Assembly (NCBI GenBank): GCA_004557905.1
Contig: SFFH01000032.1
Span: 1 to 38,040, forward strand
Direction of reading: 5' to 3'
DNA length: 38,040 nt
From: Clostridiales bacterium
GTDB lineage: Bacteria; Bacillota; Clostridia; Christensenellales; Aristaeellaceae
A model generated the notes under the pieces. It saw nothing but the letters and a program-made list of their open reading frames with translations. It did not search any database and was not told the DNA's origin. Below, in pieces: positions 24,180-31,739 of the stretch (positions are counted from its first letter, which is position 1; the number at the start of each line of letters is the position of its first letter). The translations under genes and the position numbers were made by a program.

Positions 24180-25103
24180 ATGAACAGACGGAAGGCGTGC
24201 GCGGCGGCCCTGGCGCTGGCCATGCTGATTGGCGGCATAGCCGCAGCGCAGGAGACGCTTGTCCTGACGGACGACCTGGGCCGCAGCGTGACGATTGAGC
24301 GCCGGCCGCAGCGCGTGGCCGCGCTGATTGGCAGCTTCGCGGACATCTGGTGCCTGGCGGGCGGCGCGGACGCGCTGGTTGCCGCGGCGGACGATACCTT
24401 CCGCAAGTTCGATTTGCCCATTTCGGCGGAGACGGTCAACCTCGGCGCGACGAAGGACATCAGCCTGGAAAAGCTGCTCGCCGCCCAGCCGCAGCTGGTG
24501 ATCGCCAGCTGTTCCACGGCGGAGCAGGTCGCGCTCGAGCCGGTGCTTTCGCAGATGGGCCTGAACACGGTCTACTTTGACGTGGACAGCTTCGAGGACT
24601 ACCTGCGGATGCTCCGCGTGTGCACGCAGATCACCGGCTGTGAGGAAAACTACGCGCGCTACGGCGAGGATGTGCAGGCGCAGGTGGACGCGGCGCGCGC
24701 ACGCGCGGACGGCAGCAGGCCGACGGTGCTCTACGTCCGCGCGACGGGCAGCAGCTGCCGGGTGAAGGGCAGCGAGGGCAGCGTGCTGGGCGAGATGCTG
24801 GCAGCCATGGACTGCGCAAACATCGCGGACAGCGAGGAGAGCCTGCTGGAAAACCTGAGCATCGAGGCGATCCTTAAGGCTGATCCGGACTTCATCTTCG
24901 TCGTCGAGCAGAGCGCCGACCCGGACGCGGCGAAGGCGGTGCTTCATAAGACGCTCTTTTCCAACCCGGCCTGGCAGACGCTCACCGCTGTGCGCGAGGG
25001 CCGGGTTCATGTGATGGACGGCAGCCTCTTCAACCTCAAGCCCAACAGCCGCTGGGGCGAGGCGTATGAACAGCTTGCGGAGATTCTCTATGGCCAGGAA
25101 TAA
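24180..25103 (+). CDS. ABC transporter substrate-binding protein (TroA/BtuF-like)
   Basis: 307 aa with an N-terminal signal peptide (cleavage about after AAAQ, residue 23) and no lipobox. The fold is the helical-backbone binding protein used by iron-siderophore, heme, cobalamin and MolA-type molybdate importers: VLTDDLGRSVTIERRPQRV at the N-terminus, LEKLLAAQPQLVIAS and ADPDFIFVVEQ. ATG at 24180 has GGGGAG 6 nt upstream. The substrate cannot be read from sequence. The position between the Moco operon and siroheme genes makes molybdate/tungstate (MolBCA-like), iron or a corrinoid/tetrapyrrole plausible. The permease gene overlaps its end by 14 nt. Confidence 0.88.
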   Translation: MNRRKACAAALALAMLIGGIAAAQETLVLTDDLGRSVTIERRPQRVAALIGSFADIWCLAGGADALVAAADDTFRKFDLPISAETVNLGATKDISLEKLLAAQPQLVIASCSTAEQVALEPVLSQMGLNTVYFDVDSFEDYLRMLRVCTQITGCEENYARYGEDVQAQVDAARARADGSRPTVLYVRATGSSCRVKGSEGSVLGEMLAAMDCANIADSEESLLENLSIEAILKADPDFIFVVEQSADPDAAKAVLHKTLFSNPAWQTLTAVREGRVHVMDGSLFNLKPNSRWGEAYEQLAEILYGQE

Positions 25104-26082
25104 AACCGTCTTCGCGGCGCTGGCGGCGCTGCTGCTGGGGGCCGCGATGCTGAGCCTGTGCGTCGGCGCGGTGCCGGTGTCGCCCGGGGAGATTCTCTCT
25201 GCCCTCTTCTGCGGCGAGCGGGAGACGGTCGGCGCGCGCATTGTGCTCTACACCCGCCTGCCGCGCACGGCGGCGGCGCTGCTTGCCGGCAGCGGGCTGG
25301 CGGTGGCCGGCGCGGTGATCCAGACGGTGCTGTGCAACCCGCTGGCCGCACCGAACATCATCGGCGTGAACGCGAGCGCGGGCCTGGCTGTGACCATCGC
25401 CTGCGCGCTGACGCCCATGAGCGCTGTAAGCACGCCGCTCATCGCCTTTGCCGGCGCGCTGGCGGGCGTGCTGCTGGTGCTGTCGCTGTCGGAGCTGGCG
25501 GGCGCGTCGTGCATGACGACGGTGCTCGCGGGCATCGCGGTGTCCAACCTGCTTGGCGCGGCGATTGACGCGGTGGTCACGCTCGTGCCGGACGCGCTGA
25601 GCGGCTATTCGGATTTCAGAATCGGCGGCTTTTCCGGCGTGACGATGGCGCAGCTGGCCCCCGCGGCGGTCATGATCCTGCTGGGCATCGTGCTGGCGCT
25701 GTCGCTGTCCCGGCAGATCGACGTGCTGTCCCTGGGGACGCAGACGGCGATGAGCCTGGGGCTTTCCGTGCGGCCCGTCCGGCTGCTGCTGCTCACGCTG
25801 GCGGCGGCGATGTGCGGCGCGGCGATCAGCTTTGCCGGCCTTCTGGGCTTTGTAGGGCTGATCGTGCCGCACATGATGCGCCGTCTGGTCGGCGAGGAGA
25901 GCGCAAGGCTCAATCTGGCGTGCGCCATGGGCGGCGCGGCGCTGGTGACGCTGTGCGACACGCTTGCGCGCGTGCTCTTTGCGCCCTACGAGCTGCCGGT
26001 GGGCATCGTGCTGTCGTTCGCGGGCGTGCCGTTCTTCCTGTGGCTGCTGCTCAAAAAGAGGGGAGGGCGCGCGAGTGATTGA
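25090..26082 (+). CDS. FecCD/BtuC-family ABC transporter permease
   Basis: 330 aa, about ten hydrophobic segments, normal for BtuC-type permeases. Hallmarks: TRLPRTAAALLAGSGLAVAG, NPLAAPNIIGVNASAG and the cytoplasmic coupling region ISFAGLLGFVGLIVPHMMRR. ATG at 25090 overlaps the end of the binding-protein gene, indicating translational coupling. It partners with the ATPase downstream and presumably works as a homodimer. Confidence 0.94.
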   Translation: MARNKTVFAALAALLLGAAMLSLCVGAVPVSPGEILSALFCGERETVGARIVLYTRLPRTAAALLAGSGLAVAGAVIQTVLCNPLAAPNIIGVNASAGLAVTIACALTPMSAVSTPLIAFAGALAGVLLVLSLSELAGASCMTTVLAGIAVSNLLGAAIDAVVTLVPDALSGYSDFRIGGFSGVTMAQLAPAAVMILLGIVLALSLSRQIDVLSLGTQTAMSLGLSVRPVRLLLLTLAAAMCGAAISFAGLLGFVGLIVPHMMRRLVGEESARLNLACAMGGAALVTLCDTLARVLFAPYELPVGIVLSFAGVPFFLWLLLKKRGGRASD

Positions 26083-26848
26083 GGTGAAGGACCTGTGCGC
26101 GGGCTATCGCGGGGAGGACGTGCTCCGCGGCGTGACGCTTGCGTTCCGCCCCGGCGAGGTGCTTGCGCTGCTGGGCCCCAACGGCTGCGGCAAGAGCACG
26201 CTGCTCAAGGCGGCGCTGGGCCTGATCGTCTCCACCGGCGGCGAGGTGTGCTATGACGGCGTGCCGATCGGGCAGCTCTCCCGGCGGGAGATCGCCCAAA
26301 GCGCGGCGTTTCTCACGCAGTCACGCAATACGCCGGTGATCTCGGCGCTGCGCATGGTGCTGCACGGCCGCTTCCCGTACCTGTCCTATCCGCGGCGCTA
26401 TGGCAGGGAGGACTATGCCATCGCGCGCGGTGCGCTCGCGCGCGTGGGCGCGGCGCAGCACGCGGACAGAAACGTCGGCGAGCTCTCCGGCGGACAGCGC
26501 CAGAGTGTCTACCTGGCCATGGCACTGGCCCAGCAGACGCAGACCATTTTCATGGACGAGCCGACGACGTACCTGGATATCGCGCATCAGCTCGCGCTCA
26601 TGGAGACGGTGCACGCGCTGGCCCGCGAGGGGCGCGCCGTCGTGCTGGTGCTGCACGATATCCCGTTGGCGCTGCGCATGGCGGACCGGATTGCCGTGAT
26701 GCAGGACGGGCGCGTGGCCGCCTGCGGCACGCCGGAGGAGATCGAAAACAGCCGCGTGATCGACGAGGTGTTTCACGTCGCGCTGCACGCGGCGGACACG
26801 CCACACGGGCGGCAATACTACTGCGTGCCGCTGCAGGAGGACATATGA
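26075..26848 (+). CDS. FecE/BtuD-family ABC transporter ATP-binding protein
   Basis: 257 aa. Walker A GPNGCGKST, signature LSGGQRQSV, Walker B TIFMDEPTTYLD and switch His LVLHDIPLAL are intact. I chose GTG at 26075, 7 nt after GGGAGGG (26061-26067), because the encoded IEVKDLCAGYRGEDVL is the family start; the longer frame from 25964 lies inside the permease gene. It overlaps the permease stop by 8 nt, and its own stop overlaps the next start (ATGA). Confidence 0.94.
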   Translation: MIEVKDLCAGYRGEDVLRGVTLAFRPGEVLALLGPNGCGKSTLLKAALGLIVSTGGEVCYDGVPIGQLSRREIAQSAAFLTQSRNTPVISALRMVLHGRFPYLSYPRRYGREDYAIARGALARVGAAQHADRNVGELSGGQRQSVYLAMALAQQTQTIFMDEPTTYLDIAHQLALMETVHALAREGRAVVLVLHDIPLALRMADRIAVMQDGRVAACGTPEEIENSRVIDEVFHVALHAADTPHGRQYYCVPLQEDI

Positions 26849-27450
26849 AGCCGTATTTTCCGATGTTTGTCCCGCTCGAGGGCCGGCGCGGCCTGGTCGT
26901 GGGCGGCGGCGAGGTGGCGCTGCGCAAGATCGAAAAGCTTGCGCCCTACGGCGCGTCCATCCGCGTCATCGCGCCGCAGATTCTGCCGGAGATCGAAGCG
27001 ATGGCGGACGTGGATCCGGTCAGGCGGGCGTTTCAGCCGTCCGATCTGCATGAGGACTGGGCGTTTGTCATCGCGGCGACGGACGATTCTCAAACAAACC
27101 ACCTGATCGCAGCGCAGTGCGGTCATCGCCGTATTCCCGTCAACGTCGTGGACGACCCGGCGCACTGCTCGTTCCTCTTCCCCGCGCTCGTGCAGCGCGG
27201 GCCGCTTTCCGTGGGCGTCTGTACCGGCGGCGCGAGCCCCACGGCGGCAATCTGGCTGAAGGAACAGATCGAGGCGATGGTGCCGGAGTGCCTGGAGGAC
27301 ATCCTTGTCTGGCTGCACGCGCAGCGCCCGGCGATCAAGGCGCGCATTCCTGAGGAGCAGCTGCGCGCGGCGGCGCTTCGGCGGCTGTTTGCCGCATGCA
27401 TGGAGAAGGGCGCGCCGCTTGACGACGAGGAAACGGAGGGGCTGCTGTGA
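26845..27450 (+). CDS. Precorrin-2 dehydrogenase / sirohydrochlorin ferrochelatase-like protein
   Basis: 201 aa, Met8/CysG-N family: NAD-dependent oxidation of precorrin-2 to sirohydrochlorin, and in some members iron insertion to siroheme. The Rossmann motif VVGGGEVALRKIE (about residues 18-30) and the conserved Asp in VNVVDDPAHCSFLFPA are present, as is GASPTAAIWLKEQIE. It lies between the transporter genes and cobA with 4-nt overlaps on both sides. No sulfite or nitrite reductase is in the window, so whether the product feeds siroheme or a corrinoid is open. Confidence 0.92.
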   Translation: MKPYFPMFVPLEGRRGLVVGGGEVALRKIEKLAPYGASIRVIAPQILPEIEAMADVDPVRRAFQPSDLHEDWAFVIAATDDSQTNHLIAAQCGHRRIPVNVVDDPAHCSFLFPALVQRGPLSVGVCTGGASPTAAIWLKEQIEAMVPECLEDILVWLHAQRPAIKARIPEEQLRAAALRRLFAACMEKGAPLDDEETEGLL

Positions 27451-28190
27451 ATCACGATACGCTGGGCGAGGTCTGGCTGGTCGGCGCGGGCTGCGGCGCG
27501 GCGGACCTGATCACCGTGCGCGGCCTTCGGCTGATTCGCCGCTGCGACGCGATCGTCTACGACGACCTGATCGACGAGGCGCTGCTTCGCGAAGCGCCCG
27601 CACACGCGGAGCGCGTGTACATGGGCAAGCGAAGCGGCCATCATAGCGCGCCGCAGGCGGAGATCTGCGCGGAGCTGATCCGTCAGGCGCGGCTGGGGCG
27701 GATGGTCGTGCGGCTCAAGGGTGGCGACCCGTATCTGTTCGGCCGGGGCGGTGAGGAGATGCTCGCGCTGCGCGCGGCGGGCGTGCCCTGCCACGAGGTG
27801 CCAGGCATTCCCTCGGCCATCGGCATCGCGGCGGAGGCGGGCATTCCGGTGACGCACCGGGGCGCGAGCCGAAGCCTGCACATCCTCACCGGCCACACGG
27901 CGGACACGGCAGACGGCCTGCCCGAAGAGTTTGACCGCGTGGCGCAGATGGAGGGAACGCTGGTGATTCTGATGGGCCTTGCCCGGCTGGAGCGCATCGC
28001 GCAGCGGCTGATGGCGGCGGGCAAGCCGGACACGACGCCTGCGGCGGTGCTCTCCGGCGGCAATTCCCAAAACCCGGCCTGTGTGCGCGGTACGCTAAAA
28101 ACAATCGCGCAGGCGGCGCGGGCACAGCAGGTGCAGCCCCCGGCGATCATCGTGATCGGCGAGGTGGCGGCGATGGAGCTGAATCCATGA
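27447..28190 (+). CDS. cobA: Uroporphyrinogen-III C-methyltransferase
   Basis: SAM-dependent double methylation of uroporphyrinogen III to precorrin-2. It is 247 aa, the stand-alone SUMT size without a HemD fusion. Hallmarks: GAGCGAADLITVRGL near the N-terminus, VVRLKGGDPYLFGRGGEE, VPGIPSAIGIAAEAGIPVTHRG and VILMGLARLERI. GTG start overlapping the previous TGA, with GGAGGG upstream. The usual GPGDP N-terminal loop reads GCGAA here, a mild deviation. The operon ends with a strong terminator. Confidence 0.94.
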   Translation: MNHDTLGEVWLVGAGCGAADLITVRGLRLIRRCDAIVYDDLIDEALLREAPAHAERVYMGKRSGHHSAPQAEICAELIRQARLGRMVVRLKGGDPYLFGRGGEEMLALRAAGVPCHEVPGIPSAIGIAAEAGIPVTHRGASRSLHILTGHTADTADGLPEEFDRVAQMEGTLVILMGLARLERIAQRLMAAGKPDTTPAAVLSGGNSQNPACVRGTLKTIAQAARAQQVQPPAIIVIGEVAAMELNP

Positions 28191-28194
28191 TGAA

Positions 28195-28231
28195 AGCGGG
28201 AGAGCGCTGCGCAGCGTTCTCCCGCTTCTTT
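28195..28231 (+). terminator. Terminator of the transporter/siroheme operon
   Basis: AAGCGGGAGA...TCTCCCGCTT, with an inner GCGCTGC/GCAGCGT extension, followed by CTTTAT. It starts 4 bp after the cobA stop and lies tail-to-tail with the minus-strand gene below, so it may work in both directions. Confidence 0.85.
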
Positions 28232-28258
28232 ATATCATTTTGTTTCGCAACCGCCTGC

Positions 28259-29139
28259 TCAGCAGTAGAGCTCCATCGGATAGGTCAGGTAGGAGATCTC
28301 GTCCAGCTGGTCGGCCGTCACATAGCCGGCCGGTGCGGCGATCAGGGTCGGAATGCGGTTGACGATGGTGGCGCAGGTGTGCTCGACCGTCGCGGGCTTG
28401 ACGACATGGAACTCCGTGTTCGGCTCGCCGGTGATCCACCAGTCGCACATATCGCCGTCGTCCGGGCCGTAGACCTTGCCGATCGTCTCCTCTTCCACCG
28501 TAATGCCCTGCATCGTCTCGATGGTGACGACGGCGGACATGCCGATGCAGCGGCCGGCCTTGATGGTCTTGCCCAGCGTGGAGGACTCGATATCGTGGTC
28601 GCGCAGCCGTGCGCCTTGGCCAGCGCCAGGCCGTACTCGTCCACATTGTAGCTGTACGCGCCCTTGATCTTTTCGATCTTGTGGCAGCCGCCGGCGACCA
28701 TGCCGACCATGTTGATCCAGAAGATGTCCTGCATGCCGGAGCCGGTGATGGTGCAGCCGGTCTCCTTGGCCAGCGCGTCCAGCTTGTTGATCTGGGCGGC
28801 GGCGGTGGTCCAGGGATAGATGGCTTCCTCGCAGGTCGTGATGACGTTGATGCCGCGGGCGACGCACTTCTCGACGTGGCTGTAGATGTCGTTGATGAAG
28901 GAGAACAGCGTCACAATCGCCACGTCCGCGTCGCACTCGTCGAGCACCTTGTCCGCGTCGTTGGAGATGAGCACGCCGGTCTTCACGCCCAGCTCCGCAT
29001 AGTCGCCCACGTCCATGCCGACGACCGCGGGATTGACGTCAATCGCGCCGACGATCTGCGCGCCATGCTCGTAGAGATAGCGCAGGGTGTACTTGCTCAT
29101 CTTGCCGCAGCCGTACTGCACAACCTTGATCTTGTCCAT
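28259..29139 (-). pseudogene. 2,4-diaminopentanoate dehydrogenase-like gene, broken by deletion/frameshift
   Basis: The family (DapB-like, NAD(P)-dependent) acts in oxidative ornithine fermentation. The first about 177 residues are intact from ATG 29139 (GGAGG 8 nt upstream): MDKIKVVQYGCGKMSKYTLRYL carries the nucleotide-binding loop, and TGSGMQDIFWINMVG and YNVDEYGLALAKAHG follow. Near 28602-28608 the reading frame changes, and the rest of the family continues in another frame as RDHDIESSTLGKTIKAG to the end at 28259 (AAPAGYVTADQL). Family members carry extra residues between these blocks, so a stretch (my estimate some 50 residues, not a multiple of three) has been lost. As read, the product would be truncated and non-functional. 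Transcription should start from the MerR-type promoter at 29175-29205. Confidence 0.8.
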
Positions 29140-29174
29140 AAAAAGGGCCTCCTCGTTATTTTTTTGATAATTGG

Positions 29175-29205
29175 AGTATAAACCCTCCTCCAAATGGAGA
29201 GTCAA
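29175..29205 (-). promoter_or_regulatory. MerR-type promoter/operator with 19-bp spacer
   Basis: On the minus strand TTGACT (29205-29200) and TATACT (29180-29175) are 19 nt apart, the lengthened spacing typical of MerR-controlled promoters. The spacer holds a dyad with arms ACTCTCC and GGAGGGT, close to the operator style of BmrR-like regulators. It sits between the merR gene and the dehydrogenase gene it points at. Confidence 0.8.
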
Positions 29206-29209
29206 GCCC

Positions 29210-30055
29210 TTATTTTCCAAAGTTTACGGGCACCTGCAGGCGCAGAAACATGCTCCGCTTGTCCTGGTCGAACACGTTGAACTCTGTCATGACTTCACAC
29301 ACGTAGTCGCCCGCGATCTGGTAGCGGTTCTGCCGGCAGTAGGCGAGCAGCTGCCTGGCGCAGGGAATTTCGTCGTCAAAGCTGTCCAGGTAGATGCAGG
29401 CGTACATGCCGCTGTCCAGAACCGCGGTGCCGACCGCGGCCTTGCTGCGGCTGCCGGTGAAGGCGAACACCTGAGCCGGGACAAAGCGCTCCTGCTCAAA
29501 GTCCGCCTGGAGGATCGAGGTGCCGACGTGGTAGGAGTGGATGTGGTCAAAGCCCTGCTCCATCAGCGCCCGGCGCAGCCGCGCCAGCTCCCGCTCGTAG
29601 CCGTCGATGCCTTCCGCGTAGAAGTCGTCCTGGCACGGAATGCCCCAGTAAAACCTGCGGTCGATGTATTCCAGCGAAATCGTGCCCGTCGTGGGGGATT
29701 TGCGGTAGCGCTCGATGCTCTCGATGGCGCGCTCGACGGCGTCGTGCTTGGCGCGCAGCTCGTTGATCTGCGCGTGAATCTGCTCGTTCTTGCGCGCGAG
29801 AATCTCCTCGATCAGCGAGATGTCCTCCTTGCCGAACACGTCGCCGATCTCCGTCAGGCTCATGCCCAGCTCCTTCATGTAGGCGATCATGTCCAGCCGC
29901 GCATTCTGGTGAATGCCGTAGTAGCGGTAGCCGGTGTCCGGGTCTACGAACTGCGGCCTGAGCAGGCCGAGTCTGTCGTACAGCCGGAGTGTCGCGATGC
30001 TGACGTGGTTGAGCTCCGCCATCCTGCCGATGGGAATCAGATCGCCGCTTTTCAT
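29210..30055 (-). CDS. MerR-family regulator with GyrI-like effector domain
   Basis: 281 aa. N-terminal MerR helix-turn-helix (about 6-75: IPIGRMAELNHVSIATLRLYDRLG, then DPDTGYRYYG), a coiled-coil dimerisation helix (about 80-120) and a C-terminal GyrI-like/BmrR-type ligand domain (about 130-280). No cysteine metal-binding pattern, so a small organic effector is likely. ATG has GGAAGG upstream. Its target is probably the adjacent dehydrogenase gene through the 19-bp-spacer promoter just downstream. It may control itself through inverted repeats (AAACTCT/AGAGTTT and CCTTGT/ACAAGG) around its own promoter. Confidence 0.92.
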   Translation of the reverse strand: MKSGDLIPIGRMAELNHVSIATLRLYDRLGLLRPQFVDPDTGYRYYGIHQNARLDMIAYMKELGMSLTEIGDVFGKEDISLIEEILARKNEQIHAQINELRAKHDAVERAIESIERYRKSPTTGTISLEYIDRRFYWGIPCQDDFYAEGIDGYERELARLRRALMEQGFDHIHSYHVGTSILQADFEQERFVPAQVFAFTGSRSKAAVGTAVLDSGMYACIYLDSFDDEIPCARQLLAYCRQNRYQIAGDYVCEVMTEFNVFDQDKRSMFLRLQVPVNFGK

Positions 30056-30093
30056 GATGCGCGCCTTCCTTCAAAACTCTATTCCTTGTGCAG

Positions 30094-30122
30094 AGTTTAA
30101 CAAGGGATGGCGGATTTGTCAA
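30094..30122 (-). promoter_or_regulatory. Promoter of the merR gene
   Basis: Minus-strand TTGACA (30122-30117), 17-nt spacer, TAAACT (30099-30094). It is overlapped by small inverted repeats AAACTCT/AGAGTTT (about 30074-30098) and CCTTGT/ACAAGG (30085-30105) that could be autoregulatory sites. Confidence 0.65.
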
Positions 30123-30190
30123 TCCCTGTGCGCACGAATCGGGGCTTGCGCCAATAAAATCACAAACGCTCATCAGGGTGGCAGCACCTG

Positions 30191-30220
30191 AAAAGCAAAA
30201 GGGACGCCCTGCGGCGTCCC
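30191..30220 (-). terminator. Terminator of the GltD-like gene
   Basis: GGGACGCC/GGCGTCCC hairpin (30201-30220) followed on the minus strand by TTTTGCTTTT. It is about 18 bp beyond the stop codon and insulates the merR promoter. Confidence 0.88.
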
Positions 30221-30237
30221 CTGTTTTGCGGAGAGGA

Positions 30238-31491
30238 TTATTTGATGAAGCCCTTGAGCTTCTGCTCCAGGTCGTAGCCCTGCATGTAGGCGTCCATGGC
30301 CTCGGCGACCATCTTGGAGTGGGCGACGGCCTCCACAACCGTGCGCGCGCCTGCGACCACGTCGCCGGAGGCGAAGATGCCCGGGCGAGTTGTGCGGCCG
30401 TATTCGTCCGCGACGAGCAGACCGCGCTGGTTGGCCTGCAGGCCGGGGGTGGTGTTGACCAGGCGGGAGCGCGGGCCCTGGCTGATGGAGATGATCGTGC
30501 TGTCCGCGGCGTAGAGCTTGCGGGAATCCGGAACCGCCTCGAACGTGCCGTCCTCGTATTCCGCCACATCCTCGAAGATCACGCCCTCGTCGACGATTTC
30601 CACCGGGCGCTTGTTGTAGTGGAACCGGACGCCCTCCAGCTCCGCGTAGTCAAACTCGTGCTTGGACGCGGCGATCTTGCGCGTCAGCGAGAAGCAGTTG
30701 GCCTCGCGCACGCCCTTGCGCAGCGCTGTGCGGCACACGTCCATCGCAGCGTTGCCCGCGCCGATGACGTTGAGGGTCTGGCCAAGGCGGTAGCTGTCCG
30801 GGTTGTTGAGGTAGTTGATGCCGTAGTGCACGTTGCCCAGCGTCTCGCCCTTGATGTGCAGGGTGTTCGGCTGCCATACGCCCGTGCCCAGGAAGATGGA
30901 CTTGTAACCGTCCTCGAGCATGTTCTCGATGGTGATCGCGCCGCCGATCGTCGTGTTCGGGCGCACCTTGATGTTCTTGAGCACGAGATGGTGGTACTCA
31001 AAGTCGTCCAGCACCGTCTTGGGCAGGCGGAAATCCGGGATGCCGTAGCGCAGCACGCCGCCGATCTTGTCCTTGCCCTCGAAGATCGTGACCTGGTAGC
31101 CCTTGCGTGCCAGGATGACCGCGATGGTCAGGCCCGCCGGGCCGGAGCCGACGATCGCCACGCGGATGCCGTTGCTGGGCGCCGGGCCCTTGTTCATCTT
31201 GCTGGAATAGGTGCTGGAGATGTAATTCTCGATGGAGGAGAAGTGCACCGGAGCGCCCTTGCGGCCCAGCACGCAGTGCCCTTCGCACTGATTCTCGTGG
31301 TTGCACACCAGCGAGCAGACCGTGGTCAGCGGGTTGTTTTCAAAGAGGGTCCAGCCGGCCTCGTCCAGCTTGCCGTCCAGCATCATCCGGATGACCTTGG
31401 GAATCGGCGTGTGGATCGGGCAGCCCTTCTGGCACATGGGCACCTTGCAGTTGAGACAGCGCCGCGCCTCTTCGAGAATATGAACAGCCAT
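30238..31491 (-). CDS. GltD-like NAD(P)-dependent FAD/Fe-S oxidoreductase
   Basis: 417 aa. N-terminal Fe-S domain with cysteine sets CLNCKVPMCQKGC and CSLVCNHENQCEGHC (dihydroprymidine-dehydrogenase/GltD-type), FAD Rossmann motif GSGPAGLTIA (about 113-122), and a second dinucleotide motif NVIGAGNAAMDVCRTAL. It matches the glutamate synthase small subunit / NfnB-like / sulfide dehydrogenase alpha superfamily, which passes electrons from NADPH to a partner. No gltB or ferredoxin-NADP subunit is adjacent, so the partner and reaction are unknown. It is somewhat shorter than E. coli GltD (about 470), but both ends look complete. ATG has AAAGGA about 8 nt upstream. A TATAAT-like -10 lies at 31547-31542 (minus) without a clear -35. 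Confidence 0.85.
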   Translation of the reverse strand: MAVHILEEARRCLNCKVPMCQKGCPIHTPIPKVIRMMLDGKLDEAGWTLFENNPLTTVCSLVCNHENQCEGHCVLGRKGAPVHFSSIENYISSTYSSKMNKGPAPSNGIRVAIVGSGPAGLTIAVILARKGYQVTIFEGKDKIGGVLRYGIPDFRLPKTVLDDFEYHHLVLKNIKVRPNTTIGGAITIENMLEDGYKSIFLGTGVWQPNTLHIKGETLGNVHYGINYLNNPDSYRLGQTLNVIGAGNAAMDVCRTALRKGVREANCFSLTRKIAASKHEFDYAELEGVRFHYNKRPVEIVDEGVIFEDVAEYEDGTFEAVPDSRKLYAADSTIISISQGPRSRLVNTTPGLQANQRGLLVADEYGRTTRPGIFASGDVVAGARTVVEAVAHSKMVAEAMDAYMQGYDLEQKLKGFIK

Positions 31492-31588
31492 GGTGATCGT
31501 CCTTTCTGTTGCAGCAATCGCCTTTGTATAAAGCTGTATACATTATACGCCTTTTGGCAGCAAGAAAAAAGGGGGAAAATCCTTCATG

Positions 31589-31612
31589 GATGCGATTGAC
31601 GATGCGATTGAC
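31589..31612. repeat. Two-copy 12-bp tandem repeat
   Basis: GATGCGATTGAC occurs twice in direct succession (31589-31600, 31601-31612) in the intergenic region between the GltD-like gene and the CIRCE element. No function is apparent. Confidence 0.6.
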
Positions 31613-31626
31613 CGCGGGCAGAATTG

Positions 31627-31653
31627 TTAGCACTCTTTCTTGTTGAGTGCTAA
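31627..31653 (+). promoter_or_regulatory. CIRCE operator (HrcA site)
   Basis: Exact consensus TTAGCACTC-N9-GAGTGCTAA, immediately upstream of the htpG promoter. HrcA bound here should repress htpG until heat or protein stress. Confidence 0.97.
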
Positions 31654-31660
31654 TTTTCTC

Positions 31661-31689
31661 TTGACATCGGCCCAAAGCGGCGCTACAAT
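31661..31689 (+). promoter_or_regulatory. Promoter of htpG
   Basis: TTGACA (31661-31666), 17-nt spacer and TACAAT (31684-31689). The CIRCE element ends 7 bp upstream of the -35. Confidence 0.88.
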
Positions 31690-31739
31690 ACGTTCTGTCA
31701 AAGAAAAATTCCGTTGTTTTGATATAAGGAGGTCTGTTT

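Noticed and set aside
28259..29139. Single-base sequencing frameshift in the dehydrogenase gene
   Set aside because: A one-base fix would restore the frame but still leave family residues missing at the junction, so a deletion is needed to explain it.
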